A stretch of 41,497 bases of DNA from Aliidiomarina sp047920995 (GCF_047920995.1 NZ_JBLRWZ010000024.1:1-41497), one strand, 5' to 3'; numbered from the stretch's first letter, positions 32,217-41,158 are shown. Program-made: numbers and translations. Notes: generated by a model not told the origin, from the sequence alone.

Positions 32217-35045
32217 ATGGATAAAATTGAAGTACGCGGTGCCCGCACCCACAATCTTAAAAACATCAACTTAGAAATTCCGCGAGATAAGTTGGTGGTA
32301 ATCACCGGCCTCTCCGGTTCTGGTAAATCTTCTCTAGCATTTGATACCTTGTATGCTGAGGGCCAGCGCCGTTATGTAGAATCTCTTTCTGCATACGCGC
32401 GGCAGTTTTTGAGCCTTATGGAAAAGCCCGATGTGGATTCTATTGAGGGCCTTTCGCCAGCAATTTCCATTGAGCAAAAATCCACTTCTCATAACCCACG
32501 CTCTACTGTGGGCACCATTACCGAAATTTATGATTACTTGCGCCTTATGTTTGCGCGCATTGGCGAACCTCGTTGTCCGGAACATAACGTGGCACTTGCT
32601 GCACAAACTGTTTCGCAAATGGTAGACCAAGTATTGGCAATGCCGGAAGGCAGCAAAGTAATGTTAGTGGCGCCGGTGGTGCAAGGGCGCAAAGGCGAAC
32701 ACCAAAAAACTTTAGAAAACTTAGCGATGCAAGGCTACTTGCGCGCTCGGGTAGATGGCAATGTATGTGATTTAAGCGATCCGCCCAAGCTTGAGCTGCA
32801 CAAAAAACACAACATTGAAGTGGTAGTAGACCGCATTAAGGTTCGCCCAGGCTTAGAACAGCGCTTGGCAGAATCTTTTGAAACCGCGCTAGAGATGTCG
32901 GGCGGCACGGCTATGATTGTGCCGATGGATGAAAACGACAAAACACCACCGGTTATCTTTTCCGCTAATTTTGCCTGCCCGCATTGTGGCTACAGCATGC
33001 AAGAATTAGAGCCGCGCTTATTTTCATTCAACAATCCGGCCGGTGCCTGTGGCACCTGCGATGGTTTGGGTGTGGAACAATATTTTGATGCGGATAAGGT
33101 GGTGGGTAACCCTGAGCTTAGCCTTACTGGCGGTGCAATTCGTGGCTGGGATAAGCGTAACTTTTACTACTATCAAATGCTGCGTTCACTAGCCAAGCAA
33201 TTTAGCTTTGATTTGAATGCGCCATTTAGCGAATTACCCGATGATATTCGCGATCTAATTCTGAACGGTTCTGGCGCTACGGAAGTGAAGTTCAACTACG
33301 TAAATGATCGGGGCGATACCGTTGTGCGCAAGCATCCGTTTGAAGGTATTTTACCGAATATGCAGCGCCGTTATCGTGATACTGATTCTAGCGCGGTACG
33401 GGAAGATTTATCCAAGTATTTAGCTACCAAGCCATGCCGCGCCTGTAATGGCGCCCGGTTGCGCCAAGAAGCGCGCTATGTATTTGTAAACAACACTACC
33501 CTACCGGAAATTGTAGAGCTCTCGATTGGCGATGCTTTAACCTTTTTCACTGAAATTGAATTAATTGGCCAACGAGCGGCGATTGCCGAAAAGATTCTGA
33601 AAGAGATTAATGATCGGCTCCGCTTCTTGGTGAATGTGGGCCTTAATTACCTTAACCTTTCGCGCAGTGCAGAAACTTTATCCGGTGGTGAGGCTCAGCG
33701 TATTCGTTTGGCTAGCCAAATTGGTGCCGGCTTGGTTGGGGTAATGTATGTACTAGATGAACCTTCCATTGGCTTACACCAGCGTGATAATGAACGATTG
33801 CTGGATACTTTGCGCCACCTGCGCGATTTGGGCAACACGGTATTGGTAGTGGAACACGATGAAGATGCCATTCGCGCCGCCGATCATGTAATTGATATCG
33901 GCCCTGGAGCGGGTGTGCATGGTGGTGAAATTATCGCCCAAGGTACCTATGAAGATATCCTGAAAGCAGAAGGTTCACTTACCGCCGATTATCTTTCTGG
34001 CCGCAGAGAAATTAGTATTCCGAAAAAGCGTCATAAACCGGGTAAAGAGTGGTTAGAGCTTAAAGGCGCGCGCGGTAATAACTTAAAAAATGTGGATTTA
34101 CGTTTGCCGATTGGGTTAATGACCTGTGTAACCGGCGTATCAGGCTCGGGTAAATCTACGTTAATTAACGATACCTTGTTTCCATTAGCTCACCATGAGC
34201 TGAATGGCGCTACTACCGGCAAAATTGCCGAGCACGATAGTGTGCATGGTTTAGAGTTACTCGATAAAGTAGTAGATATTGATCAGAGCCCCATTGGCCG
34301 CACACCACGATCTAATCCAGCTACCTACACTGGGATTTTCACACCCATTCGTGAGCTATTTGCTGGGGTACCGGAATCGCGCGCACGTGGTTATAAAGTG
34401 GGCCGCTTCAGCTTTAACGTGAAAGGTGGCCGCTGTGAAGCCTGCCAAGGCGATGGCATGATTAAGGTGGAGATGCACTTTTTGCCGGATGTGTATGTGC
34501 CTTGTGATGTGTGTAAAGGCAAGCGTTACAATCGCGAAACCTTAGAAATTCAGTACAAGGGCAAAACGATTCATGAGGTGCTTGATCTCACCGTAGAAGA
34601 TGCGCGCGTGTTTTTCGATGCGGTGCCAGCGATATCGCGCAAACTACAAACCCTAATAGATGTTGGCCTTTCCTACATTCGTTTGGGGCAAGCGGCTACC
34701 ACACTTTCCGGTGGTGAGGCGCAACGGGTTAAATTGGCTCGTGAGCTTTCCAAGCGCGATACTGGCAAAACCTTGTATATCTTAGATGAGCCAACTACAG
34801 GTTTGCATTTCCATGATATTCAGCAGCTGCTGGTAGTACTGCACCGCTTGCGTGATCATGGTAATACGATTGTTATTATTGAGCACAACTTGGATGTAGT
34901 GAAAACGGCTGATTGGCTAATTGATTTGGGCCCTGAGGGCGGTAACGGCGGCGGCGAAATTTTAGTTGCCGGCACACCCGAAGAGGTAAGTGAGCACGCA
35001 GGTTCGCATACTGCGCGCTTCTTGAAGCCGATGCTTGCCAAATAG
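32217..35045 (+). CDS. uvrA: Excinuclease ABC subunit A
   Basis: 942 aa (E. coli 940). Damage-recognition ATPase of nucleotide excision repair, acting with UvrB. Two ABC modules: Walker A GLSGSGKSS near 31 and GVSGSGKST near 640; signatures LSGGEAQRIRLASQ and LSGGEAQRVKLAREL; Walker B VLDEPSIGLHQRD and ILDEPTTGLHFHD. Two zinc modules: CPHC...CGTC near 253-280 and CEAC...CDVC near 740-765. AGGATGTT precedes ATG 32217. Complete, with no odd features. Confidence 0.98.
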   Translation: MDKIEVRGARTHNLKNINLEIPRDKLVVITGLSGSGKSSLAFDTLYAEGQRRYVESLSAYARQFLSLMEKPDVDSIEGLSPAISIEQKSTSHNPRSTVGTITEIYDYLRLMFARIGEPRCPEHNVALAAQTVSQMVDQVLAMPEGSKVMLVAPVVQGRKGEHQKTLENLAMQGYLRARVDGNVCDLSDPPKLELHKKHNIEVVVDRIKVRPGLEQRLAESFETALEMSGGTAMIVPMDENDKTPPVIFSANFACPHCGYSMQELEPRLFSFNNPAGACGTCDGLGVEQYFDADKVVGNPELSLTGGAIRGWDKRNFYYYQMLRSLAKQFSFDLNAPFSELPDDIRDLILNGSGATEVKFNYVNDRGDTVVRKHPFEGILPNMQRRYRDTDSSAVREDLSKYLATKPCRACNGARLRQEARYVFVNNTTLPEIVELSIGDALTFFTEIELIGQRAAIAEKILKEINDRLRFLVNVGLNYLNLSRSAETLSGGEAQRIRLASQIGAGLVGVMYVLDEPSIGLHQRDNERLLDTLRHLRDLGNTVLVVEHDEDAIRAADHVIDIGPGAGVHGGEIIAQGTYEDILKAEGSLTADYLSGRREISIPKKRHKPGKEWLELKGARGNNLKNVDLRLPIGLMTCVTGVSGSGKSTLINDTLFPLAHHELNGATTGKIAEHDSVHGLELLDKVVDIDQSPIGRTPRSNPATYTGIFTPIRELFAGVPESRARGYKVGRFSFNVKGGRCEACQGDGMIKVEMHFLPDVYVPCDVCKGKRYNRETLEIQYKGKTIHEVLDLTVEDARVFFDAVPAISRKLQTLIDVGLSYIRLGQAATTLSGGEAQRVKLARELSKRDTGKTLYILDEPTTGLHFHDIQQLLVVLHRLRDHGNTIVIIEHNLDVVKTADWLIDLGPEGGNGGGEILVAGTPEEVSEHAGSHTARFLKPMLAK

Positions 35046-35098
35046 CCAGTAGGTACCAATTCGGTTAAGGTAACTACACAACATCATTAAGGACGCAT

Positions 35099-36040
35099 AT
35101 GGAAGGTACACCAAAGCAACCCAAGAACTGCAGCAGCCTGCTCGAGCAGCTAGTAGCGGAAGCTCGTGAAGCGCCGCTCGGCGGGCAAGTAGCCGATTAT
35201 ATTCCAGCGCTGGCGGAAGTTGCGGCTGAGCACGTGGGTATAGCAGTGGTTGAACTGGATGGTACCACCCATACTGCCGGTGATTTTGATGTATGCTTTT
35301 CGATTCAAAGTATTTCGAAGATTTTTGGCCTCGCCTTGGCCATGGAGCGTGCTGGCGATTCCTTGTGGGAACGCGTACGTATGGAACCATCAGGGCAGGC
35401 TTTCAATTCGGTAGTGCAGTTAGAGTGGGAGCACGGTATCCCGCGCAACCCCTTTATTAATGCCGGTGCCATCGTGGTATCTGATGTGCTTACCAGCCGC
35501 TATTCGGCGAGTAAAAGTGCGCTGGTTCAATACATTCGGTACCTAGCGGATACCGAATCTGTGTACACCAATCATGAAGTGTGGGAATCAGAGAAAGAAC
35601 ACGGTAATCGTAACGCTGCGTTAGCCTATTTAATGAAAAGCTTCGGAAATATTGAAGCCGATGTGCCTTCGGTGCTTGATCACTACTTTTTTCAGTGCTC
35701 GGTAGAAATGAACTGTTTACAGCTTGCACAAAGCTTAGGGTTTCTGGCTAACAAGGGTATTCAACCTGGCACTGAGAAGCGCATTTGTGATGCCCGTTCA
35801 GCGCACCGCATTAATGCGCTGCTTTCTACTAGCGGAATGTATGATCAATCGGGTGAGTTTGCGTTTACGGTAGGCTTACCAGCAAAAAGTGGCGTAGGCG
35901 GCGGTATTGTTGCCGTGGTTCCGGATTATGGGGTAATTGCGGCGTGGAGCCCACCTTTAAATCGTTTCGGCAACCCTACTCGGGCGGTGCAAATGGTTAC
36001 TGAGTTTGCCCAACGGTTAGGGCTCTCGGTTTATCACTAG
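35099..36040 (+). CDS. glsA: Glutaminase (serine beta-lactamase-like fold)
   Basis: 313 aa. Hydrolyses L-glutamine to L-glutamate and ammonia. The beta-lactamase-like catalytic dyad appears as SISK in CFSIQSISKIFGLAL near residue 67; the second part of the active site includes NPFINAGAIVVSD, MYDQSGEFAFTVG and the GLPAKSGVGGGIVAVVP turn (the YxxN/KSG equivalents). AAGGAC lies before ATG 35099. It follows uvrA by 53 bp with no terminator visible, so read-through is possible. The gene's 3' end faces the binding-protein gene at 36062 with only 21 bp between and no clear hairpin. Confidence 0.95.
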   Translation: MEGTPKQPKNCSSLLEQLVAEAREAPLGGQVADYIPALAEVAAEHVGIAVVELDGTTHTAGDFDVCFSIQSISKIFGLALAMERAGDSLWERVRMEPSGQAFNSVVQLEWEHGIPRNPFINAGAIVVSDVLTSRYSASKSALVQYIRYLADTESVYTNHEVWESEKEHGNRNAALAYLMKSFGNIEADVPSVLDHYFFQCSVEMNCLQLAQSLGFLANKGIQPGTEKRICDARSAHRINALLSTSGMYDQSGEFAFTVGLPAKSGVGGGIVAVVPDYGVIAAWSPPLNRFGNPTRAVQMVTEFAQRLGLSVYH

Positions 36041-36061
36041 CTTTATCAGCACCAACAAGGC

Positions 36062-36913
36062 TTACTGCTGCTGTTCTGTATATCCCTCGGCGTGCACTTG
36101 GTGCTCCTGCTCTAACCGCTGTAATCCGTAATATTTTAACGCGGCAATAACCTCTGGTTCTGCAAATAATTCGTTTACTAATTCCATTAGTTCTACAAAT
36201 TCGATGCTGCTATTTGCCCCTACCAACACTTGCGTAGTGTAAACGGTATCCGCTTCCGGCGCGGCATACAAATCTTCAATTAACTCTGGATTTTGTACGG
36301 CTAACCAATGCACAAACTCATCAGTAAACATTGCGAACTGAATCCGGTTATTGCGCAACATGTTCAACAAAGTGAGCTGCGAATCAGCTCGATACATCAT
36401 AAATTCCTGCTCCGAGGTACCAGCATCAATATCAAATTGAGTATAATTGTAATGATATCCTACTACTCCTCCCACACGATCTTCATCGGTTGGTAGCCAA
36501 TTATCATTCTGTAATGAATACATCCGATCGGCACCATGCATGAGTGGCGCAGAGGCGGTATATTCATGTTCAGAAGACCATCTCCAAGTTTCCGATTCAA
36601 AGAAAATCACATCACAACAGCCATTTTTCGAGATTGCAGAATAGCGCTCTTGCGGGGGAACTTCACGAATACTGAAATGATAAGTTACTTGGCGAGCATT
36701 GAGTGCCTTGATTAATTCACCAAGAAAATGATGTGGTAAACGCGAAGAGTAGTACGGGGGAAATTCGTAAGCTGCAACATAAACGGGGATACGTTCTGTT
36801 ATAGCGTTTGCATCTTCCGCTAGGTTTTGATCAATATGGCGAGCTGCACTCGCTTGCCCAATTGCAAGTGAGTGCATTAATAAAACTAGTATGCTCGCTA
36901 TTAGTATGCGCAT
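36062..36913 (-). CDS. Orphan SBP_bac_3-like periplasmic binding protein
   Basis: 283 aa with a signal peptide (residues 1-23, ...SLAIGQASAA). The mature part shows a weak amino-acid binding-protein (SBP_bac_3) pattern: RIPVYVAAYEFPPYYSSRLP, LIKALNARQVTYHFSIREV, and LTLLNMLRNNRIQFAMFTDE. A pair of adjacent cysteines (NGCCDVIFF) and a Tyr-rich stretch are notable. There is no ABC permease or ATPase; its neighbour, 13 bp upstream on the same strand, is an AbgT-type secondary transporter. It may bind a ligand for that system or act in sensing, but orphan proteins of this family are common in Alteromonadales and rarely characterised. Confidence 0.68.
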   Translation of the reverse strand: MRILIASILVLLMHSLAIGQASAARHIDQNLAEDANAITERIPVYVAAYEFPPYYSSRLPHHFLGELIKALNARQVTYHFSIREVPPQERYSAISKNGCCDVIFFESETWRWSSEHEYTASAPLMHGADRMYSLQNDNWLPTDEDRVGGVVGYHYNYTQFDIDAGTSEQEFMMYRADSQLTLLNMLRNNRIQFAMFTDEFVHWLAVQNPELIEDLYAAPEADTVYTTQVLVGANSSIEFVELMELVNELFAEPEVIAALKYYGLQRLEQEHQVHAEGYTEQQQ

Positions 36914-36926
36914 TCAGCCTCTTGTT

Positions 36927-38528
36927 CTAGCCGTCGATAGAATAATAAGTTGCTGCACCCGGCCCTACTGGCAAACCTAGTGCAAACACCCAAATATAGA
37001 ACAAGGCTACCCAGCCAATAAAGAACACCATGGTGTACGGCAACATAACTGAAATTAAGGTGCCTATACCGATATCTTTCTTATACCGCGCAGCAACTGC
37101 CAAAATCAAGCCAAAGTAGCTCATCATCGGAGTAATAATATTAGTAACGGAATCACCAATACGATAAGCCGCCTGCACTAACTCTGGAGCATAACCAACC
37201 AGCATCAGCATCGGCACAAAGATCGGGGCCGTTATGGCCCACTGGGCCGAAGCAGAACCTAACATGAGGTTCACGAATGCACACATTAAGATGAAGAATA
37301 TAAATACCATGGGCCCGGTTAAGTTTATGGCCTCTAAGAACGCTGCCCCGTTAACCGCCATAATGGTGCCGAAATTGGTCCAGCCGAAGAATGCTACAAA
37401 CTGAGCAGCGAAGAATACCAGCACGATATATAGGCCCATGCTACTCATGGTTTTCGACATTGCGTGAATAACATCAACATCGCTACTCATAGTGCGCGTT
37501 ACATAACCATACACGTAACCTGGAATCGCAAAGGTAATAAAGATGTATACCACAATACCGTTCAAGAACGGCGAGCGAGCAACGCCACCGGTTTCTTGAT
37601 TACGCAGAACACCCCACTCTGGAACGATAGTAAGCGCTAACAACACAGCCAAACCAAGAAATGTTAATCCCGCAAATGCTAAGCCACGTTTTTCCTGCGG
37701 ATCTAACTTGGCCATCTTCACATTGCCATCATCCTCGTAATCAGGATCGGCTTCATCTGGGTTATATTTTCCTAGTTTCGGCTCGACGATTTTTTCAGTA
37801 ACGATAGCGCCTAACGCAGCGATCAAAAATGTACTGACAATCATAAAGAACCAGTTCGCTTCAGGGCCAACTACATAATCAGCATCCAGCAAATTCGCGG
37901 CTTCTGTGGTGAAGCCTGCTAATAGTGGATCTACGGTACCAATGAACAGGTTGGCACTGTAACCGGCAGAAACACCTGCGAATGCTGCGGCTAAGCCGGC
38001 TAGTGGGTGGCGGCCTAAAGAGTGGAATATCATTGCGGCTAAGGGTACTAGCACCACGTAGCCAAGCTCTGAAGCAGTATTCGAAATAACACCGGCGAAT
38101 ACTACAACAACGGTAACCATGCGCGGAGATGCGCCCATTACCATACCGCGCATCATGGCGGAAAGCATGCCCGAACGTTCGGCCACACCAACCCCTAAAA
38201 TTGCCACTAAAACCGTACCTAACGGAGCAAAACCGGTAAAGTTCGTTACCAGATTGGAAACCATCCAGCGCAAGCCTTCGCCGCTCATTAAGCTATTTAC
38301 GGTAATCATTACCCCTTCGTTACCAGGGCGCGGATCCGCAGCGCTCACGCCAAAAAATGCGGCTACACCACTGGCGAATACAACGAATAAGGCAAACATT
38401 GCGAATAAGGTTACCGGGTGCGGTAGTAAATTACCTAGCCACTCAACGGTGTCTAGAAACCGGGTAAACCATCCTCGTTTAGGAAGATTATTTGCAGAAT
38501 TGTTCTGATTATTCTGAGCAGCGGCCAT
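36927..38528 (-). CDS. AbgT-family transporter (p-aminobenzoyl-glutamate / antimetabolite efflux type)
   Basis: 533 aa, in the range of AbgT/MtrF/YdaH (about 510-540). About 11 helices with AbgT hallmarks: RFLDTVEWLGNLLPHPVTLF at the N-terminus, SNTASELGYVVLVPLAAMIF, GVSAGYSANLFIGTVDPLLA near 185, WAITAPIFVPMLMLVGYAPE, and IGDSVTNIITPMMSYFGLIL. The family includes AbgT (imports p-aminobenzoyl-glutamate) and MtrF/YdaH (exports sulfonamide-like antimetabolites); the sequence does not decide direction. AAAGGAG precedes ATG 38528. It is the first gene of a pair with the orphan binding protein. Confidence 0.9.
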   Translation of the reverse strand: MAAAQNNQNNSANNLPKRGWFTRFLDTVEWLGNLLPHPVTLFAMFALFVVFASGVAAFFGVSAADPRPGNEGVMITVNSLMSGEGLRWMVSNLVTNFTGFAPLGTVLVAILGVGVAERSGMLSAMMRGMVMGASPRMVTVVVVFAGVISNTASELGYVVLVPLAAMIFHSLGRHPLAGLAAAFAGVSAGYSANLFIGTVDPLLAGFTTEAANLLDADYVVGPEANWFFMIVSTFLIAALGAIVTEKIVEPKLGKYNPDEADPDYEDDGNVKMAKLDPQEKRGLAFAGLTFLGLAVLLALTIVPEWGVLRNQETGGVARSPFLNGIVVYIFITFAIPGYVYGYVTRTMSSDVDVIHAMSKTMSSMGLYIVLVFFAAQFVAFFGWTNFGTIMAVNGAAFLEAINLTGPMVFIFFILMCAFVNLMLGSASAQWAITAPIFVPMLMLVGYAPELVQAAYRIGDSVTNIITPMMSYFGLILAVAARYKKDIGIGTLISVMLPYTMVFFIGWVALFYIWVFALGLPVGPGAATYYSIDG

Positions 38529-38602
38529 GCCGTTCTCCTTTAATTCTTATGGTTCGCTGCGTACAGCGTTCGTTTTGGCTTGGTACTTTCGCGTAGCCGC
38601 GT

Positions 38603-38631
38603 ATTGTACGGTAATCAGCGCTTGGCAACAA
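38603..38631 (-). promoter_or_regulatory. Candidate sigma70 promoter of the AbgT-type transporter
   Basis: On the minus strand TTGTTG (38626-38631), a 17-bp spacer, then TACAAT (38603-38608). It overlaps the 3' end of the upstream PepSY gene; a start near 38597 would give a leader of about 68 nt. Pattern only. Confidence 0.38.
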
Positions 38632-39388
38632 ATCCGCCCTGTTTCCAAACCCGCGCAATCATTAAAATGCCGGTGATAGAAAGCCATACACTGAGTAAGC
38701 CTGCGAAAATGATGAATAGGTTATTAAAATCGCGCTTGCCCGAGTAATCCATGAAGTGCAAGCGGTACATCCAATCAATGAGAGGCCAACGGTCATTACG
38801 GTGCCCGAGCACTGCGCCGCTGGATTCATCAATATATACTCGGGTATTCAAATCGTCGGCAAAATCTACCCGAAATCCAGGCCCAGCCCAATGCGGGAAT
38901 TCAACGCTGCGCTGTACATCGCGAATACCATTAAACATGCCAGAACCTAAATATGAGTTTACCGCCAACCGCTGCGCTGTGAGAGCGCTGGTTTGCCAAC
39001 GATGTCCTGTTTCCCCATCAAACCATGCCACAGCGTAGGAGCTTGCTTTACTGCGATTTGGCGCTTGCTGGTGCCCCGGCGTGTTGTTTGCCACATAGGT
39101 GGCCTCAAACTGCGCCACATTATCGATAATACGCACCCGCACGGAGCGTACGTTGCCAAGATTTTGCAGTTGCAGATCCGGCGTTATATAACGTTGTTTG
39201 GTATATAGTGGTTGTGCTGGTAACTGATGCCAATACTCTTCATTCGTAAGGCCCTCGCGGCCTTGCCAACTGAAATAGAAACCCGTAACGCACCAAATCA
39301 TTACTTGGATAACTAACACCAGCGCAATTCGGCGATGCAAACTGCTAAGCCAGCCCATTTTACTTTTGCGCGACCTCTTACCTATCAT
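38615..39388 (-). CDS. PepSY-associated TM protein, second of a tandem pair
   Basis: 257 aa from ATG 39388, whose A is the last base of the preceding gene's TAA stop (TAATG); GGAG lies 9 nt upstream, and the longer frame from 39415 is rejected. One helix near residues 12-38 (ALVLVIQVMIWCVTGFYFSW) and one near 225-250 enclose a periplasmic PepSY-like domain (NVAQFEATYVAN; VAWFDGETGHRWQTSALT). Before the last helix lies WMYRLHFMDYSG, shared with the upstream paralog (MWMLHIMDYQDR). PepSY-TM proteins are linked to iron or flavin metabolism or protease control in other bacteria; the His/Met-containing motif could bind metal or heme, but this is speculation. Confidence 0.72.
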   Translation of the reverse strand: MIGKRSRKSKMGWLSSLHRRIALVLVIQVMIWCVTGFYFSWQGREGLTNEEYWHQLPAQPLYTKQRYITPDLQLQNLGNVRSVRVRIIDNVAQFEATYVANNTPGHQQAPNRSKASSYAVAWFDGETGHRWQTSALTAQRLAVNSYLGSGMFNGIRDVQRSVEFPHWAGPGFRVDFADDLNTRVYIDESSGAVLGHRNDRWPLIDWMYRLHFMDYSGKRDFNNLFIIFAGLLSVWLSITGILMIARVWKQGGFVAKR

Positions 39389-40158
39389 TACGAATCTCTC
39401 CATAACCGACGCCATGGGCGAGATAAATACTTCTGCGCTAGAAGCATTAGCCCGGAAACACTAATCAGCAATGTAAGCACCGTAAACGCCAGCAACCAAG
39501 GCTTAGTAATATCGCTACGATCTTGATAATCCATGATATGCAGCATCCACATGAAATCAAAAAAGCGCCACGCCGTGTGTCGTTGCGTAACCAAGCCCCC
39601 GGTAACTGCCGAAAGATACAGGGTGGTATTGGAGGTATCCACAAAACGAACTTGCCAAGCAGGTAAATGGCGAGCTGCCAGTTCAGATTCTGTTGGTTCT
39701 GTTAAGAGCTGTAACTGGGAAATACTCGGCTCGTGGTTGTGTGCTTGGCCGTTGCTTGGGGCAGTTTTTGGGGCATTTCTCGGGGCATAGTAGCGCTTGG
39801 CAAGTGCGCGAATATCCTGCTCGCTAATGATAACAGGCTGAAGAGTAGCGGCATCAAGCAAACGGGTTGCATTGCCGCTCACCACAAACACATGCTGAAA
39901 CTCGTTATTAATATACCGATTTACTAAGGTAACTTCTGTAGCATCGGGATATTCATTGGCTACCGAAGTAATGTTCTCCAGATAGGCAAACTCGGTAACA
40001 GAGCGATCTGCAGGTTGCACCAAATGATCGCCGTGAATATACGGCAACTGCAGTATCACCATAGCCGCACCAGTGATACTCCATATAATTAATTGGATAC
40101 CAAATAATAGCGTGAGCCAACGGTGAATTTTTCTGGCTTTCAGAGGTTTAAAGCGCAT
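39388..40158 (-). CDS. PepSY-associated TM protein, first of a tandem pair
   Basis: 256 aa: a basic N-terminus (MRFKPLKARKIHRWLTLLFG), a helix near 13-35, a periplasmic region with NEFQHVFVVSGNATRLLDAA and LYLSAVTGGLVTQRHTAW (PepSY-like beta hairpins), and a C-terminal helix near 220-242. It has the same plan and the same LHIMDY motif before the last helix as its downstream partner, so the two are a diverged tandem duplication likely to form a heterodimer. A His/Asn/Pro-rich insert (SNGQAHNHEPS) near residue 140 is unique to this copy. The 93-bp gap to the phosphodiesterase gene upstream contains only a small ACCAT-CGCA-ATGGT hairpin. Confidence 0.72.
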   Translation of the reverse strand: MRFKPLKARKIHRWLTLLFGIQLIIWSITGAAMVILQLPYIHGDHLVQPADRSVTEFAYLENITSVANEYPDATEVTLVNRYINNEFQHVFVVSGNATRLLDAATLQPVIISEQDIRALAKRYYAPRNAPKTAPSNGQAHNHEPSISQLQLLTEPTESELAARHLPAWQVRFVDTSNTTLYLSAVTGGLVTQRHTAWRFFDFMWMLHIMDYQDRSDITKPWLLAFTVLTLLISVSGLMLLAQKYLSRPWRRLWRDS

Positions 40159-40251
40159 GTTTAGTTATTTTTATTGGTTTTTTGCCGAAGGTTATTTTTA
40201 TCACGTTCACCATCGCAATGGTAGCCGCACCCTCGTGATTGGCAGAATAAA

Positions 40252-41001
40252 CTATTTCAGCTGTTGCAGAATTCGTGGTGTGTGATTGGTAAGCAATTGA
40301 TCTACACCTGCCGCTAACGCACGTTTATGGTGTTCAGGGCTTTCTGGCAGATAACCAATTACTTTCGCTCCGCGCACATGAAAATTACGCACAATGCGCT
40401 CACTCAAGATAGGGATGTTCCGCAACGTTGGTGGTACCGCATAGTATTGACCCGCCTCAATATTCGCTAATGCAGGAAGGCCAAATAGCGCTGCGGCACC
40501 CGCTAAATAGCAATGCCGCTCGCGCGCTAAGCAAAATGCCTCGGGTAAGATATGGGTGAGTTGTTGTTGATGGTTAGGATGCCAGAACAAATAGCGCGCA
40601 CGACTGTGTAAAAACTCATCGATTGCTTTGTCGCTACGCAGCCGCTGCAAGATGGCCACAGTTTGCTCTGCCTGTTCAGGTTTAATATCGAGAATCCAGT
40701 GTAAATGGGCGAAGTGTTCCAGGAACTCATCAAAGAATAGTAACGTTTCGCCATGCTGTAAGCGCTCTTTGCTAAGCTCTTTGCGAGTTAACTCGTGTAC
40801 TTGGGCATTGCGCCCACTTACGCGAGATAAGCCGGCGTCATGGCAGAGCACGATGTGGCCATCACGGCTCACTCGCAAATCAGTTTCTAGATGTTCGAAG
40901 CCATGCTCTATTGCTGCCAAAAATGCTGCCGCTGTATTCTCGGTGGCTATCGGCTTATCTTTAGTTCCACAATAACCGCGATGGCTAATCCAAGTGGTCA
41001 T
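40252..41001 (-). CDS. Glycerophosphodiester phosphodiesterase
   Basis: 249 aa from ATG 41001 (MTTWISHRGYCG...). GDPD motifs: catalytic HRG near 8, ENT, HLETDLRVSRDGHIVLCHD with the metal-binding Glu/Asp and second His, and WILDIKPE. It splits glycerophosphodiesters into glycerol-3-phosphate and an alcohol; there is no signal peptide, so it is the cytosolic UgpQ type. The best ribosome site, GAGGAG, is 12 nt from the ATG but 6 nt from an in-frame TTG at 41007, which may be the true start. The frame from 41067 overlaps the tuf terminator and is rejected. Confidence 0.88.
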   Translation of the reverse strand: MTTWISHRGYCGTKDKPIATENTAAAFLAAIEHGFEHLETDLRVSRDGHIVLCHDAGLSRVSGRNAQVHELTRKELSKERLQHGETLLFFDEFLEHFAHLHWILDIKPEQAEQTVAILQRLRSDKAIDEFLHSRARYLFWHPNHQQQLTHILPEAFCLARERHCYLAGAAALFGLPALANIEAGQYYAVPPTLRNIPILSERIVRNFHVRGAKVIGYLPESPEHHKRALAAGVDQLLTNHTPRILQQLK

Positions 41002-41068
41002 GCTCAAGCTGCGCTCCTCAATGGCGTATGGATATAAGAGTAACACCTCATATTGAACATTTACCAAT

Positions 41069-41134
41069 AAAAAAGGCTTCCCGAGGGATAATGCCAGTCA
41101 GTTAAGCTGACTGGCATTGTTCCCGAGGGAAGCC
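41069..41134 (-). terminator. Long structured terminator of tuf
   Basis: On the minus strand the outer arms GGCTTCCC / GGGAAGCC run into TTTTTT; the inner arms AATGCCAGTCAG / CTGACTGGCATT form a perfect 12-bp stem with loop CTTAA. The intervening segments are themselves small hairpins (TTCCC-TC-GGGAA on one side, TCCC-TC-GGGA on the other), so a three-hairpin fold competes with one long interrupted stem. Confidence 0.88.
41090..41118 (-). repeat. Dispersed 29-bp palindrome, copy 2 (downstream of tuf)
   Basis: Forms the centre of the tuf terminator. Read on the minus strand (the sense of tuf) it matches the copy after the porin at 27 of 29 positions; the two differences are at positions 6 and 18 of the element. 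Confidence 0.75.
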
Positions 41135-41158
41135 TTTCTTTCGTGGTGCTAACTAAAA

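Noticed and set aside
41008..41067. Longer N-terminus for the glycerophosphodiester phosphodiesterase
   Set aside because: The added 20 residues come from just after the tuf terminator and are not part of the GDPD fold.
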